A DNA stretch of 64,000 bases from assembly GCF_000764225.1 (NCBI RefSeq), contig NZ_JQED01000046.1:62001-126000 (forward strand), read 5' to 3'. The stretch is from Colwellia psychrerythraea (GTDB lineage: Bacteria; Pseudomonadota; Gammaproteobacteria; Enterobacterales; Alteromonadaceae). The position numbers were made by a program, and so were the translations under genes. Of the stretch, positions 18,051 through 26,512 are shown piece by piece; position 1 is the first letter of the stretch, and each line of letters begins with the position of its first letter. Below the pieces are notes generated by a model. The model did no database searches. It was not told the origin of the DNA and worked only from the letters and a program-made list of their open reading frames with translations.

Positions 18051-19118
18051 TTACTTATGATAAGGCTTACTTAAACGATGCACAGACTCAATGAAATGAC
18101 CTGCATGCTCAGGGTTCACATCTGGATGTATACCATGGCCTAAATTAAATACATGACCGGTACCGCCTTCACCAAAGCCAGCTAATATTTTAGTAACTTC
18201 TTGTTCGATACGTGGCAATGGCGCATATAACATTGACGGGTCCATATTGCCTTGAAGTGCAACTTTATCACCAACACGTGCTTTGGCATTTTCAATATCG
18301 ATAGTCCAATCAAGACCAACCGCATCACAGCCCGTTGCCGCAATAGATTCTAACCACATACCACCATTTTTAGTGAATAAAGTCACAGGCACTTGGCGGC
18401 CTTCATTATGACGCGTTAAACCATCAACGATTTTCGCCATATATTGTAATGAGAACTCGTTATAGTCACGCGGAGATAACACGCCACCCCAAGTATCAAA
18501 TACCATCACAGATTGTGCGCCTGCTGCAATTTGTGCATTTAAATAGCTAATAACTGAGTCAGCTAACTTATCAAGTAATAAATGTAAGGTTTGTGGCTCA
18601 GCAAACATCATTTTTTTGATTTTTGTAAAACCTTTAGAGCTACCGCCTTCAATCATGTAGGTTGCAAGTGTCCAAGGACTACCTGAAAAGCCAATAAGCG
18701 GAACTTCGCCTTTCAGTTCTTTGCGAATAGTTCGCACAGCATTCATTACATAACCTAACTCATCTTCTGGATCAGGTACCGCAATTTTATCAACATCGGC
18801 TTTACAGGTAATAGGACGCTCAAATTTGGGCCCCTCACCTGTTTCGAAATATAACCCTAAACCCATTGCATCAGGAATAGTCAAAATATCACTAAATAAA
18901 ATAGCAGCATCTAATGGAAAACGGCGTAATGGTTGGATAGTTACTTCACAAGCCAGTTCGGCATTTTTACATACCGACATGAAATCACCGGCATTTTTAC
19001 GTACTTCACGATACTCAGGTAAATAACGGCCTGCTTGACGCATCATCCATACCGGCGTGTAATCTACTGGTTGCTTTAATAGCGCACGTAAATAGGTATC
19101 ATTTTTTAATTCTGTCAC
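18051..19118 (-). CDS. hemE: Uroporphyrinogen decarboxylase
   Basis: 355 residues from a GTG at 19118; the frame also has a TTG one codon earlier, but the GTG start gives MTELKNDTYLRALLKQP, aligning with E. coli HemE, and GAGG lies 8 bases before it. The PVWMMRQAGRYLPEYR signature of the family is at about residues 21-36. The enzyme removes four acetate carboxyls from uroporphyrinogen III to form coproporphyrinogen III in heme synthesis. It is transcribed alone and ends in a strong terminator. Confidence 0.96.
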   Translation of the reverse strand: MTELKNDTYLRALLKQPVDYTPVWMMRQAGRYLPEYREVRKNAGDFMSVCKNAELACEVTIQPLRRFPLDAAILFSDILTIPDAMGLGLYFETGEGPKFERPITCKADVDKIAVPDPEDELGYVMNAVRTIRKELKGEVPLIGFSGSPWTLATYMIEGGSSKGFTKIKKMMFAEPQTLHLLLDKLADSVISYLNAQIAAGAQSVMVFDTWGGVLSPRDYNEFSLQYMAKIVDGLTRHNEGRQVPVTLFTKNGGMWLESIAATGCDAVGLDWTIDIENAKARVGDKVALQGNMDPSMLYAPLPRIEQEVTKILAGFGEGGTGHVFNLGHGIHPDVNPEHAGHFIESVHRLSKPYHK

Positions 19119-19121
19119 CAA

Positions 19122-19500
19122 TAGTTCCTCTTATCTTTTGCTTTATAGTCACTCAGACAAATTACATATTCGTAATCACGTCACCATAACTCATTTAATT
19201 TAGTGATTTAACGACCGCTATTTTCAAAGCGTCTCGTTAATCGTTTTATGCTGCGCAGTTTAGCATCGACCAGCCTTTTGATCTATGCGCTAAATCAAGA
19301 CTCCTGAAAAATAAACGGCCACTGAATCAATAATAACTCCCCACCAAAATATAAAAGTTCAATTTATATAACTTTTTTTTTGACACGTTAATTTATACTT
19401 GATTTTCATCAATGAATTTTGAATCAATAGGTTAGCCGTTTTTGTCTGTTGAACACCCCTACTACGAAAGGTATCGTCGAGTTTATGCTCTACTAAAGTT
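19122..19500. other. Non-coding region upstream of hemE
   Basis: No credible gene. The hemE promoter must lie at the start of this region, but no clear -35/-10 pair stands out. A minus-strand frame across 19359-19607 is phenylalanine-rich low-complexity sequence produced by A-rich DNA and was not accepted. Confidence 0.5.
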
Positions 19501-19501
19501 G

Positions 19502-19530
19502 TTGCGATGGTAAAAAGGCTTTGGTATAAA
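19502..19530 (+). promoter_or_regulatory. Sigma-70 promoter of the candidate small RNA
   Basis: TTGCGA and TATAAA separated by exactly 17 bases. The predicted start of transcription is near 19537. Confidence 0.6.
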
Positions 19531-19536
19531 ATGCCT

Positions 19537-19716
19537 GCGCTACAGAAAAACAATAATAAAAACAAAAAATAAAAACAAAAACAGAAAGAAAACAAAAAAT
19601 AGCTCAAACTAAAAATAATAAAAAATAGTAGCTAATAAATTAATAATAAGAAGCTTGGTAACAAGACCAATATGCGAGCATTTCAGGCCTTTCTCTTTGA
19701 GAAAGGCCTTTTTATT
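19537..19716 (+). ncRNA. Candidate A-rich small RNA
   Basis: A good promoter (19502-19530) and a strong intrinsic terminator (19685-19716) bracket about 180 bases that hold no convincing protein. The middle (about 19553-19620) is almost all A with interspersed C, T and G, many units fitting the A-R-N triplets bound by the distal face of Hfq. A 20-codon frame from the ATG at 19507 would start upstream of the predicted transcript. The terminator stands 91 bases before the next gene's start, so it is not that gene's own terminator. I know no named RNA family that matches; expression and function are inferred. Confidence 0.45.
19685..19716 (+). terminator. Intrinsic terminator of the candidate small RNA
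   Basis: A perfect 11-base stem, AGGCCTTTCTC with its complement, three-base loop, then TTTTATTT. Confidence 0.85.
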
Positions 19717-19800
19717 TGTGCAGCACTAAATACTTTCGCAAAACAACTTCAGAAAACATGTTAAAGTAATTTATTACAAAATTTTAACATGGAGTTAATC

Positions 19801-20346
19801 GTGAAATTATCAATTATATGCCTATCAGCCTCAGTTGCCCTAACTAGTTTAGCCGGCTTAACCTCATACTCAGCCACTGCTATCGACTTCGGCGCTATTA
19901 CTAAATCTTCATCCGAGCAGCTGAAAACTGCAGCTAAAAATGTAGCTGCACCAATACAAGCTAATGCAATGATCAGTTATGCCGCGAAACAGCTAAATTT
20001 ATCTGAAGAGACTGTATCAGCGAGCTTTGGCTCACTGCTTAAAGTTGCGCAAGATAACTTATCTTCTGAAAACTTTTCTTTAATCAGTAAAGCAGTACCT
20101 GATGTACAAAGTTATCTAGATAAAGCGCCTAAAGTAACAAAGTCTTCAATGAGCTCTTTATTTTCAAGTGCTGGCGAAGCAGGTAAAAAAGCTGAGAGCT
20201 TAGATTACTTAAAATCAGCCTTTGATAAGTTAGGCGTTTCTACTGAACAAATACCCAGCCTAGTTAATAGCTTCAGTAGCTATTTAGACAAGAGTGGCTA
20301 TGAAGGAGCAGCATCAGCTTTAAAAAAAGGTTTAAGCTTCTTATAA
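19801..20346 (+). CDS. Exported DUF2780 (VcgC/VcgE-like) protein
   Basis: 181 residues from a GTG at 19801. An in-frame ATG at 19789 exists, but GGAG lies 6 bases before the GTG, and the GTG start gives a clean signal peptide, MKLSIICLSASVALTSLAG. The remaining sequence is alanine/serine-rich and helical, with the repeated pattern of the DUF2780 family (AAKQLNLSEETVSASFGSLLKVAQ and LDYLKSAFDKLGVSTEQIPSLV). The family is of unknown function and probably periplasmic. It stands alone and ends at a hairpin shared with the convergent sodX. Confidence 0.75.
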   Translation: MKLSIICLSASVALTSLAGLTSYSATAIDFGAITKSSSEQLKTAAKNVAAPIQANAMISYAAKQLNLSEETVSASFGSLLKVAQDNLSSENFSLISKAVPDVQSYLDKAPKVTKSSMSSLFSSAGEAGKKAESLDYLKSAFDKLGVSTEQIPSLVNSFSSYLDKSGYEGAASALKKGLSFL

Positions 20347-20355
20347 TAATGCTAT

Positions 20356-20397
20356 AGCGTTTATTGCCACAATCAAAAATTGTTGTCTATAAACGCT
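20356..20397. terminator. Bidirectional hairpin between DUF2780 gene and sodX
   Basis: Arms AGCGTTTAT and ATAAACGCT enclose an inner hairpin ACAAT/ATTGT. It lies 9 bases after one stop codon and 16 bases from the convergent one. T-runs are weak on both sides. Confidence 0.5.
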
Positions 20398-20413
20398 TTA
20401 CTGAAACGCTCAT

Positions 20414-20722
20414 TTATTTGGGTGGAAATACCCACAACACTTTACCCTGTATTTGTGATTTCCCCACAGGCCCTAGCTTCTCAATAGGCACACTCGTTTT
20501 ATGGTGCCCTTTTAGCCAGAACAAGCCATTTCTGTCCACTTGCGCTAATGACTTAACAATAAAACCATATCGAGGATGAAACACCTTAAGTAAACTACCT
20601 TCTTTTAAGTTAAATATTTTCAGCCAAGGTACAACAAAAACATAACTATTTTCAGGTATTCGCGGTGACATGCTCACCCCAGTCACTTTACAAAAATGAA
20701 AACCAAACATAATTTTCCTCAT
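20414..20722 (-). CDS. sodX: Nickel-type superoxide dismutase maturation protease (S26-like)
   Basis: 102 residues. The GVSMSPRIPENSYVFV motif places a likely catalytic serine at 17 (SMxP, as in type I signal peptidases) and FIVKSLAQV supplies the general-base lysine at 57. Proteins of this kind are encoded next to sodN and are thought to cut the propeptide so that the Ni-binding histidine becomes the new N-terminus. It starts 8 bases after the sodN stop, so the two are almost certainly co-transcribed. It has no long N-terminal membrane anchor, unlike general signal peptidases. Confidence 0.88.
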   Translation of the reverse strand: MRKIMFGFHFCKVTGVSMSPRIPENSYVFVVPWLKIFNLKEGSLLKVFHPRYGFIVKSLAQVDRNGLFWLKGHHKTSVPIEKLGPVGKSQIQGKVLWVFPPK

Positions 20723-20730
20723 TTAAATAA

Positions 20731-21234
20731 CTAAGCCTGTAAGCTTGGATAGATAACAGACTCAGCTGGTGGATAAGGACAAGTCGCTGTGAATGTTGTG
20801 ACTTGCTTAGTTGCCCAGAATATTTCTGCAAAACGATTCACTTGCTTTAACAGCGCTTGTGCAGATTCCCTACTGATATGCTGTTTGGCTTGTGAACTTG
20901 CTAACATAATATTGTGCACTAATTTATGTAGTTCAGGGTATTGCGATAGTTGCGGCGTTTTAATGTAATCTCCCCATATCACTGCTATTTCTTCTTTCAC
21001 TTTTATGCCATGGCTTTCTTTTTGATTAACTAATCTTAAAAACTGTGCCTGCTCATCTAAGGTGAGCGACGGCTTGGCTTTTAATTCATTGAGTAAATCA
21101 ACCATACGAATAATGGTCAGTGCAGATATTTGTGCACTGATTGGATCATAAATTTTGCATGGAATGTCGCAGTGCGCCATAACTACTGGAAAGTGGAGTT
21201 TCTTATCCAATTTGGCAATAATATTGTAAAGCAT
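20731..21234 (-). CDS. sodN: Nickel superoxide dismutase
   Basis: 167 residues from the ATG at 21234; an ATG one codon earlier and one at 21264 are also in frame, but AGGAAGGAG stands 7 bases before the 21234 start. A 20-residue propeptide precedes the nickel hook HCDIPCKIYDP, where His1, Cys2 and Cys6 of the mature enzyme bind nickel. Residue 7 is Lys where Gly is common. NiSOD turns superoxide into oxygen and hydrogen peroxide in the cytoplasm without iron or manganese. It is third in a four-gene leftward cluster headed by a Fur box, so it may replace iron SOD when iron is scarce. Confidence 0.95.
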   Translation of the reverse strand: MLYNIIAKLDKKLHFPVVMAHCDIPCKIYDPISAQISALTIIRMVDLLNELKAKPSLTLDEQAQFLRLVNQKESHGIKVKEEIAVIWGDYIKTPQLSQYPELHKLVHNIMLASSQAKQHISRESAQALLKQVNRFAEIFWATKQVTTFTATCPYPPAESVIYPSLQA

Positions 21235-21260
21235 CATTTTCTCCTTCCTATATTCGCTAC

Positions 21261-21443
21261 TCACCTTTTAGGAGCAGTGATCTCTTTAAATACCACAACA
21301 GCAGCGGCAACAATAACAGGCACTAACCAAAGTAGGTGTACTAAGCCAGAATCAGAAGCACTATGATCATGTCCTGGGTGTGCAAACAATGGGTTACTCA
21401 GTGACCATGACAAACCAGCTAAAATAACAACAGTTTTTTTCAT
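21261..21443 (-). CDS. Small membrane protein with an N-terminal HPGHDH motif
   Basis: 60 residues: a signal peptide or first membrane segment ending near LFA, then HPGHDHSASDSGLVHLL and one further hydrophobic helix. After cleavage the histidines would sit at the mature N-terminus, resembling the start of HupE/UreJ-type nickel proteins, but the protein is far shorter. It lies between the TPR gene and sodN with gaps of 23 and about 26 bases. A role in bringing nickel to SodN is an inference from motif and location. Confidence 0.7.
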   Translation of the reverse strand: MKKTVVILAGLSWSLSNPLFAHPGHDHSASDSGLVHLLWLVPVIVAAAVVVFKEITAPKR

Positions 21444-21466
21444 CGTAATATCCTCATAGTAAGAAC

Positions 21467-21895
21467 TTAATGCATCACCGGTTGGCTTGCATTGACATCC
21501 ATTTCCATTTTCTTTAGCGATGTCAAACAGCCATCACACGCGGGGTACTTTTTACTAAACGCCATCAAAGGCATTAACGTCATTTTTAAGGTACGTAATG
21601 CAACAAATTTTAGATCATCACTGTATTGGGACTGCTGCGAAAGCTCTGTCATTCGTTGGTGGGGGATTTGTAAATATCGAAATGCCATTTTGGGTTGGCC
21701 TTGTTCCTCATATAAAACAGCTAAATTATGAAAAGCGCTAATCCATGCCAAAAGCAAGTTGCTATTTTCAATGTCGGCATGCCATTCCTGTTCTAAACAC
21801 TCAATGGCTTGGTGGTAGTAATCCTCAGCCAGGGGCAGTTCTTGCTTATTAAAGCTATCGTTACCCTTTACTAGTAGTAATTGCCAAACTTTCAT
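21467..21895 (-). CDS. TPR-like protein heading the NiSOD cluster
   Basis: 142 residues, helical, with two TPR-like stretches (ELPLAEDYYHQAIECLEQEW and LAWISAFHNLAVLYEEQGQPKMAFRYLQ). A CDGC pair and terminal PVMH could bind metal. It resembles small uncharacterised gammaproteobacterial proteins of the DUF2753 sort, though I am not certain of that name. It is the first gene of the cluster; a Fur box lies 15 bases upstream of its start codon. A chaperone or scaffold role for NiSOD maturation is possible but not shown. Confidence 0.65.
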   Translation of the reverse strand: MKVWQLLLVKGNDSFNKQELPLAEDYYHQAIECLEQEWHADIENSNLLLAWISAFHNLAVLYEEQGQPKMAFRYLQIPHQRMTELSQQSQYSDDLKFVALRTLKMTLMPLMAFSKKYPACDGCLTSLKKMEMDVNASQPVMH

Positions 21896-21909
21896 AACTC
21901 ACCAATACA

Positions 21910-21928
21910 AATGATAATAATTCTCATT
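21910..21928. promoter_or_regulatory. Fur box upstream of the NiSOD cluster
   Basis: AATGATAATAATTCTCATT is a 9-1-9 inverted repeat with one mismatch between arms and fits the TGATAAT-A-ATTATCA core of Fur sites in 13 of 15 positions. It ends the 5' leader of the first gene of the cluster and would block transcription when iron is plentiful. Confidence 0.7.
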
Positions 21929-22277
21929 CTATTAAACTTGTCTTATTATGTAAAGTAGCCATTTGTAAAAAAAGTAATAGACTTGAGATAAAGATTCATC
22001 AACGAAATATTTGGTAACCTCGCTAAATTGATTTAGCGCCCAAAAGCGTAATAAGTTAAAAATAAATAAAGTCGCACTGGTCTGTACTTATGTACAAATA
22101 AGTTATGATATTGAATATCTATTATTATCAGTAAATTATAATTTTTTTATCCCGCATATACTCATATTGTTAAATTTACCGACAGATATTATTTGCTAAT
22201 TAACAACTAACAATATATTTTGAACAATCTTCTTAAGAAGCCCATAATTAAACACATTAACGATAAAGAGCACATTC
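21929..22277. other. AT-rich divergent promoter region
   Basis: Between the NiSOD cluster and the thioesterase gene. Apart from the Fur box at its left end I see no repeat, RNA or coding frame. Promoters for both directions should be here. Confidence 0.5.
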
Positions 22278-22754
22278 ATGAATGCACCACAACGCGACGT
22301 AACTTTAAGATTTTTAGCCGAACCACAAGATGTAAATTTTGGTGGTAAAGTGCATGGTGGCGCTGTAATGAAATGGATAGATTTAGCTGCATATGCTTGT
22401 GCTGCAGGTTGGAGTGGTCGTTACTGCGTTACCGCCTATGCAGGTGGTATTCGCTTTGTAGCACCGATCCATGTCGGTAGTTTAGTAGAAGTAGAAGCCA
22501 AAGTTATTTACACCGGCAACTCATCAATACACATAGCATTAGAAGTAAACGCCTGTGATCCTAAATCGTTGAACCGTCGTTTAACTACTCACTGTATTGT
22601 TATCATGGTCGCTGTAGATCAAAATGGTCAATCTGAGAGTGTACCGCAATGGGATCCTCAAACAGAAGCAGATAAGAAACAACATGCTTCAGCAATAAAA
22701 CTGATGGAAATGCGCAAACAGATTGGTGAAGAAATGCAAATCTTTGTCGATTAG
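22278..22754 (+). CDS. Acyl-CoA thioesterase, hotdog fold (YciA-like)
   Basis: 158 residues, one hotdog domain. The stretch PQDVNFGGKVHGGAVMKWIDLAAYACA is the typical N-terminal catalytic region (the N..G..HGG..M...D pattern) of bacterial acyl-CoA hydrolases of the YciA/BACH type. These hydrolyse acyl-CoA to free acid and CoA. AAAGAG precedes the ATG. The gene stands alone; a hairpin at 22823 follows. Confidence 0.85.
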   Translation: MNAPQRDVTLRFLAEPQDVNFGGKVHGGAVMKWIDLAAYACAAGWSGRYCVTAYAGGIRFVAPIHVGSLVEVEAKVIYTGNSSIHIALEVNACDPKSLNRRLTTHCIVIMVAVDQNGQSESVPQWDPQTEADKKQHASAIKLMEMRKQIGEEMQIFVD

Positions 22755-22822
22755 CTTCTGCAGTCTTTTATTTAAAAAAAACATAATACTTATTACTAAT
22801 CGATGGCTATATATTCTTGAGC

Positions 22823-22855
22823 TAACCGAGCTTTGCGCTAACAAAGTTCGGTTAT
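22823..22855 (+). terminator. Hairpin after the thioesterase gene
   Basis: Arms TAACCGAGCTTTG and CAAAGTTCGGTTA pair over 13 positions with one G-T pair. It is 69 bases after the stop codon; the T-run after it is poor. Confidence 0.5.
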
Positions 22856-22885
22856 ATTGTTTAGCGCTGGCTTGTGAACATCCCC

Positions 22886-22925
22886 GTTAGCAAAGCAGCA
22901 CGGTGCTTTAACCCAGCCTGCTAAC
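22886..22925. repeat. Nested inverted repeat before the glycosyltransferase gene end
   Basis: Outer arms GTTAGCA and TGCTAAC and inner arms AAAGCA and TGCTTT. Function unknown; it could act as a leftward terminator for the glycosyltransferase gene. Confidence 0.35.
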
Positions 22926-23011
22926 TCCCTTTATTTCAGACATCATTTTTCGCCCGAAAAAGGACAACTTTTAAAGGGGCTCGAGCATTTTGCCTAGCCT
23001 TCAAACGCGAG

Positions 23012-24271
23012 TTATTCTTCGCCCCTCTGGGCAGTAGCGACTTTAAGTTGTGTTTTCACATCAATCCACTGTGACATATATTGGGTGCTTTTATGGTGAT
23101 GATGATTCAACATACTGCCAATAAAATTCGCTTGTCTATGTTGCTCAAGATTAGCTGCTAGCTTTGATAAACAATCAGCTAATTCGTTTAAGATATTATC
23201 TTGCTGAAACATTAACCTGGCATTTTGTTGCCCTAAGTCGCTGCTAACTTGCCAAGCTTGTTCATCTTGATACAGTTTAACCGCAGCATTTGCAATGGCA
23301 TGTGGATCATTAGCTATTTCGCCAGCCCAAGGTAAACCAGTTTGCATACTTTCTGCACCAATATCGGTTGTCACTGATGGCGTAGCGCAATACATAGCTT
23401 CGGCCAGCTTGCCCTTAATACCCGCGCCAAAGCGCAGTGGTGCTAAACACACTTTTGCGCTTTTCATAACAAGCTCAGCATCATCAACCCAGCCTTTCAC
23501 CAAGAATCCTGATTTTTCATCATGCAAGTCAGTGGCTTTAGGTGGTGGGTACGCGCCATAAATATTGAGTTTAGTATTAGGCAATTGTTTACGAATAAGT
23601 GGCCATACTTGCTGTTTTAGCCACAATACTGCGTCCCAATTAGGCGCATGGCGAAAGTTTCCAATCGCCATGAAATCTTCGCGCTGTTGATAACTCGGAT
23701 TTTCTTGTGTTAACTGAGTTTGACTTAACATAAATGGACAATAGTGAATTAAGCTCGCATCAACGTTAAACAAGCGTTGTAGTAATTCCACTTCGATACT
23801 TGAAATCATTAAGCTGATGTCAGATCGAAATATAGCAGCAACTTCACGCTTAGCCATGTCACTGGTAAGTAAGTCCTCATCGGTAATATCACGCTTTAGT
23901 TTATAAGCTTGGTGGCGAGCATTACGAAGACAAAATAAATCTTCTGTATCTAATAACCGGAGTGCTTGTGGGCATTGTTCACTCACACGCCAACCAAATT
24001 GCTCTTCCATCATAAAACGATCAAACATCACTGTATGAGGTTGTAGGTCTTTAATGAAGTCATCAAAACTAGTGCAATTGAGGCTGATATTTTTAACATC
24101 AATATTTATAGCGGGTAAGTCAACCATGTGCTCGGTTTGTTGTGCAGGGCTTGCAAAGGTAATGTGATAGTTTTGTGCTTGGAAAAAGTGGATTAACTGC
24201 ATCATACGGCTACCTGCCGCTGAAGAATTAGGCTCAGGCCATACATAGCCAATAATAAGAAGTTTTTTCAT
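23012..24271 (-). CDS. GT4-type glycosyltransferase
   Basis: 419 residues. A Rossmann-like start (KKLLIIGYVWPEPNSSAAGSRMMQLIHFF) and a C-terminal domain with VCLAPLRFGAGIKGKLAEAMYCATPSVTTDIGAES, the donor-sugar pocket of group 1 glycosyltransferases (conserved G-K-L-E-A-M pattern). Expected to move a sugar from a nucleotide donor onto a glycan or protein, on the cytoplasmic face. It has no glycan-cluster neighbours here, so the acceptor cannot be guessed. No signal peptide. Confidence 0.82.
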   Translation of the reverse strand: MKKLLIIGYVWPEPNSSAAGSRMMQLIHFFQAQNYHITFASPAQQTEHMVDLPAINIDVKNISLNCTSFDDFIKDLQPHTVMFDRFMMEEQFGWRVSEQCPQALRLLDTEDLFCLRNARHQAYKLKRDITDEDLLTSDMAKREVAAIFRSDISLMISSIEVELLQRLFNVDASLIHYCPFMLSQTQLTQENPSYQQREDFMAIGNFRHAPNWDAVLWLKQQVWPLIRKQLPNTKLNIYGAYPPPKATDLHDEKSGFLVKGWVDDAELVMKSAKVCLAPLRFGAGIKGKLAEAMYCATPSVTTDIGAESMQTGLPWAGEIANDPHAIANAAVKLYQDEQAWQVSSDLGQQNARLMFQQDNILNELADCLSKLAANLEQHRQANFIGSMLNHHHHKSTQYMSQWIDVKTQLKVATAQRGEE

Positions 24272-24288
24272 TTAAGTATTTTATACCA

Positions 24289-24440
24289 ATTACACTCACT
24301 TTCAATGGCATAAATAGACAATAACTTCGTTGCTTTCAATCACAATAGTACACTATTGCTCAATCAAGCGCCTTGTTCTTGAACATTTACTCGCATTGAG
24401 TCAATACTCATAGCTAATTGAATTGACATTTAATAAAGCA
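24289..24440. repeat. MITE-like repeat, copy C (reverse orientation)
   Basis: Begins with TTTTATACCAATTACA and carries the core CTTCGTTGCTTTCAATCACA followed by AATCAAGCGCCTTG (to about 24375). The core matches copy D at 38336-38389 closely and, read on the other strand, the AAGGC...GATT...AGCAA pattern of copies A and B. Non-coding, between the glycosyltransferase and fkpA genes. Confidence 0.6.
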
Positions 24441-24488
24441 AATAATAAAGGCCAATGCTAAATATAATTATTCAAATGCAGTAACAAA

Positions 24489-24520
24489 AAAGCCACCAGT
24501 AAATGATTACGGGTGGCTTT
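24489..24520 (-). terminator. Terminator after fkpA
   Basis: Arms AAAGCCACC and GGTGGCTTT with a T-run on the minus strand, 58 bases past the fkpA stop codon. Confidence 0.8.
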
Positions 24521-24577
24521 ATATTGTTATCTAGTATTGATTATAGATAAGTGAAAAGTCTTATCTAATATAACTAA

Positions 24578-25345
24578 CTAGTGAGCAGCGTGTTCATCAG
24601 CCTTTGGAGCTTCTTCTGCTTTTTGAATTTCTAATAATTCAATTTCAAATTCTAGTACTGAGTTACCCGGAATGCGTGGTGGGTTACCGTTTGGACCATA
24701 CGCTAAATCTGAAGGAATAGTGAATTTGTACTTAGCGCCTAAAGGCATTAATTGTACGCCCTCAGTCCAACCTTTGATCACACGATTAAGTGGGAATACT
24801 GCTGGTTCGCCACGATCGTATGAACTATCAAACGTTTCACCGTTTAAGAAAGTTCCTTTGTAATGCACTTTAACCGTATCCGTTGCTACCGGCTTATCAC
24901 CTTCACCAGCGCTTAATACTACGTATTGAATACCTGATTCAGTGACTTTTACACCTTCTTTTTTAGCATTCTCAGCTAAAAATTTAGCACCGTCAGCTAG
25001 GCTAGCTTCAGAAGCGGCAATCGCAGCTGCTTGCTGTTTTTCTTTCATGCTAGTATCAAGGTTCATCAATAAGGCTTGAATTTCTTCTTTTTCGATAACA
25101 GATTTACCGTCAATGCTGTCTACAAAGCCGCGTACAATCAGCTCTTTATCTAACGTTAAGCCTAGTTTGTCATGCTCTTCTAAGTTACGTTGCATGTACA
25201 TACCAATTGAGGCACCTAAGCCATAGGCTTGTTTTTGCACTTCAGTATCTAATACTGGCGCTTTTACTTCTTCAACAGCTTTCTCGTTACAACCAACAAC
25301 GGCAAATAACGCAAGGGCTACTAAAGTAGGCTTAAACAATTTCAT
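24578..25345 (-). CDS. fkpA: FKBP-type peptidyl-prolyl isomerase, lipoprotein form
   Basis: 255 residues. A lipoprotein signal ends in FAVVGC with Cys19 as the lipidated residue. The FkpA N-terminal dimerisation domain covers about 25-135 and the FKBP domain about 140-240 (VKVHYKGTFLNGETFDSSYDRG, AYGPNGNPPRIPGNSVLEFEIELL). It speeds proline isomerisation and aids folding in the periplasm. Its neighbour slyX and the yheV/yheS/yheU genes match the fkpA-slyX-slyD-yhe region of E. coli. The histidine tail (EHAAH) is lineage-specific. Confidence 0.93.
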   Translation of the reverse strand: MKLFKPTLVALALFAVVGCNEKAVEEVKAPVLDTEVQKQAYGLGASIGMYMQRNLEEHDKLGLTLDKELIVRGFVDSIDGKSVIEKEEIQALLMNLDTSMKEKQQAAAIAASEASLADGAKFLAENAKKEGVKVTESGIQYVVLSAGEGDKPVATDTVKVHYKGTFLNGETFDSSYDRGEPAVFPLNRVIKGWTEGVQLMPLGAKYKFTIPSDLAYGPNGNPPRIPGNSVLEFEIELLEIQKAEEAPKADEHAAH

Positions 25346-25528
25346 TCATATCTCCATTTATACAATACAATTGGAGAATTCCCCCAATTAAAAACCTAAA
25401 AATTATAACGTTACCTTGTAAAACTCAACTTTAAGATAAACTTTACATTTAACTACAGATAACACTAAACAATTTCAAAAAAGAACTTATACTAACGATA
25501 AATGCGCAAATAAAAAAGTATTAATATA

Positions 25529-26512
25529 TTGTTAAATTGTAATTGGATTTTTCCGCTCGCTTTATTGGCGATACTTACAGCTTGTAAGCCTGTGACACAA
25601 GAACCACTGCAACGCTGGCAACAGTCTGTTGAGGGTGCTTATGCTGGTCACATTTCTAGTGATGCTAAGTTTTCAGTAGTCTCCTCTATTCATCACGGTT
25701 TGAGTGTATGGGATTTAACTAAAAACCAACGACTATATAACTGGGCACAAGAGCAAAACACCAGTGACAACTTAGTACTTTCCATTGATATTAGTGATAG
25801 TGCTAGCCATGTACTGACTGCCAATAGAAAGAATTTTGCTCTATGGAACTTACAATCAGGTAAATCTGAGGGCTACTGGCAGGTGAGAGAATCTCATATT
25901 AGAGATATAGCAATTAGTAATGGTGGTGACTACTTACTGATTGGTAAAAGTAACGGTACCGTAGTTCATGTTACTGTCGATACAGGGAGACGATTAGAGT
26001 TCTTAGGACACAAAGAGAAGGTGAATTCAGTCGATATGCTGCCTAATGGTCGTGTCGCAATTTCGGGTGGTAATGATTTTACCGCCTACGTTTGGGATAC
26101 CCAGTCTGGCCAAGTAGTTTATCAATTTAACCATAGCTCGCGAGTTTCTAAAGTGGCATTAGATGCTAAGGGCCGCTATGCTTTTTCAGCAGACAGTATG
26201 AAAGGTGCTTATATCTGGGATTTAAAAACAGGTAAACGCATTAGTAGTTTACAGGGTACAAAACGCCATGAAGTCTTTAGCTCAGTACGTTTCTCTTCTG
26301 ACGGTAAAACATTAGTTACCGGCGCAGCAACCAGAAAGGTCAGTGTTTGGGATATTGCTAGCGGTAAACGTCTTAGCCACTGGTTTGTTACCCCTAAAGA
26401 GGCAAAAAGACCAACCGGAGCGGTTGTGTATAGCATCGCATTTGGCGATAATAACGATCTATTAACGATAAGCTCATCAGGATATGTTGAATCATGGCCA
26501 ATCACGAAATAA
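25529..26512 (+). CDS. WD40-repeat lipoprotein
   Basis: 327 residues from a TTG start; no ATG in frame lies before the lipobox. The signal peptide ends in ILTAC (Cys19). Six or seven WD40-like blades follow, each ending in patterns such as LSVWDLTK, FALWNLQSG, AYVWDTQSG, AYIWDLKTG and VSVWDIASG, enough for one beta-propeller. Probably an anchored periplasmic interaction platform; the partner is unknown. It overlaps slyX by 19 bases on the same strand, so the two are translated together. It is divergent from fkpA. Confidence 0.8.
   Translation: MLNCNWIFPLALLAILTACKPVTQEPLQRWQQSVEGAYAGHISSDAKFSVVSSIHHGLSVWDLTKNQRLYNWAQEQNTSDNLVLSIDISDSASHVLTANRKNFALWNLQSGKSEGYWQVRESHIRDIAISNGGDYLLIGKSNGTVVHVTVDTGRRLEFLGHKEKVNSVDMLPNGRVAISGGNDFTAYVWDTQSGQVVYQFNHSSRVSKVALDAKGRYAFSADSMKGAYIWDLKTGKRISSLQGTKRHEVFSSVRFSSDGKTLVTGAATRKVSVWDIASGKRLSHWFVTPKEAKRPTGAVVYSIAFGDNNDLLTISSSGYVESWPITK

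Noticed and set aside
19359..19607. Minus-strand frame of 82 residues rich in Phe and Leu
   Set aside because: Low-complexity product of the A-rich plus strand; it overlaps the candidate small RNA and its promoter, and has no homology I recognise.
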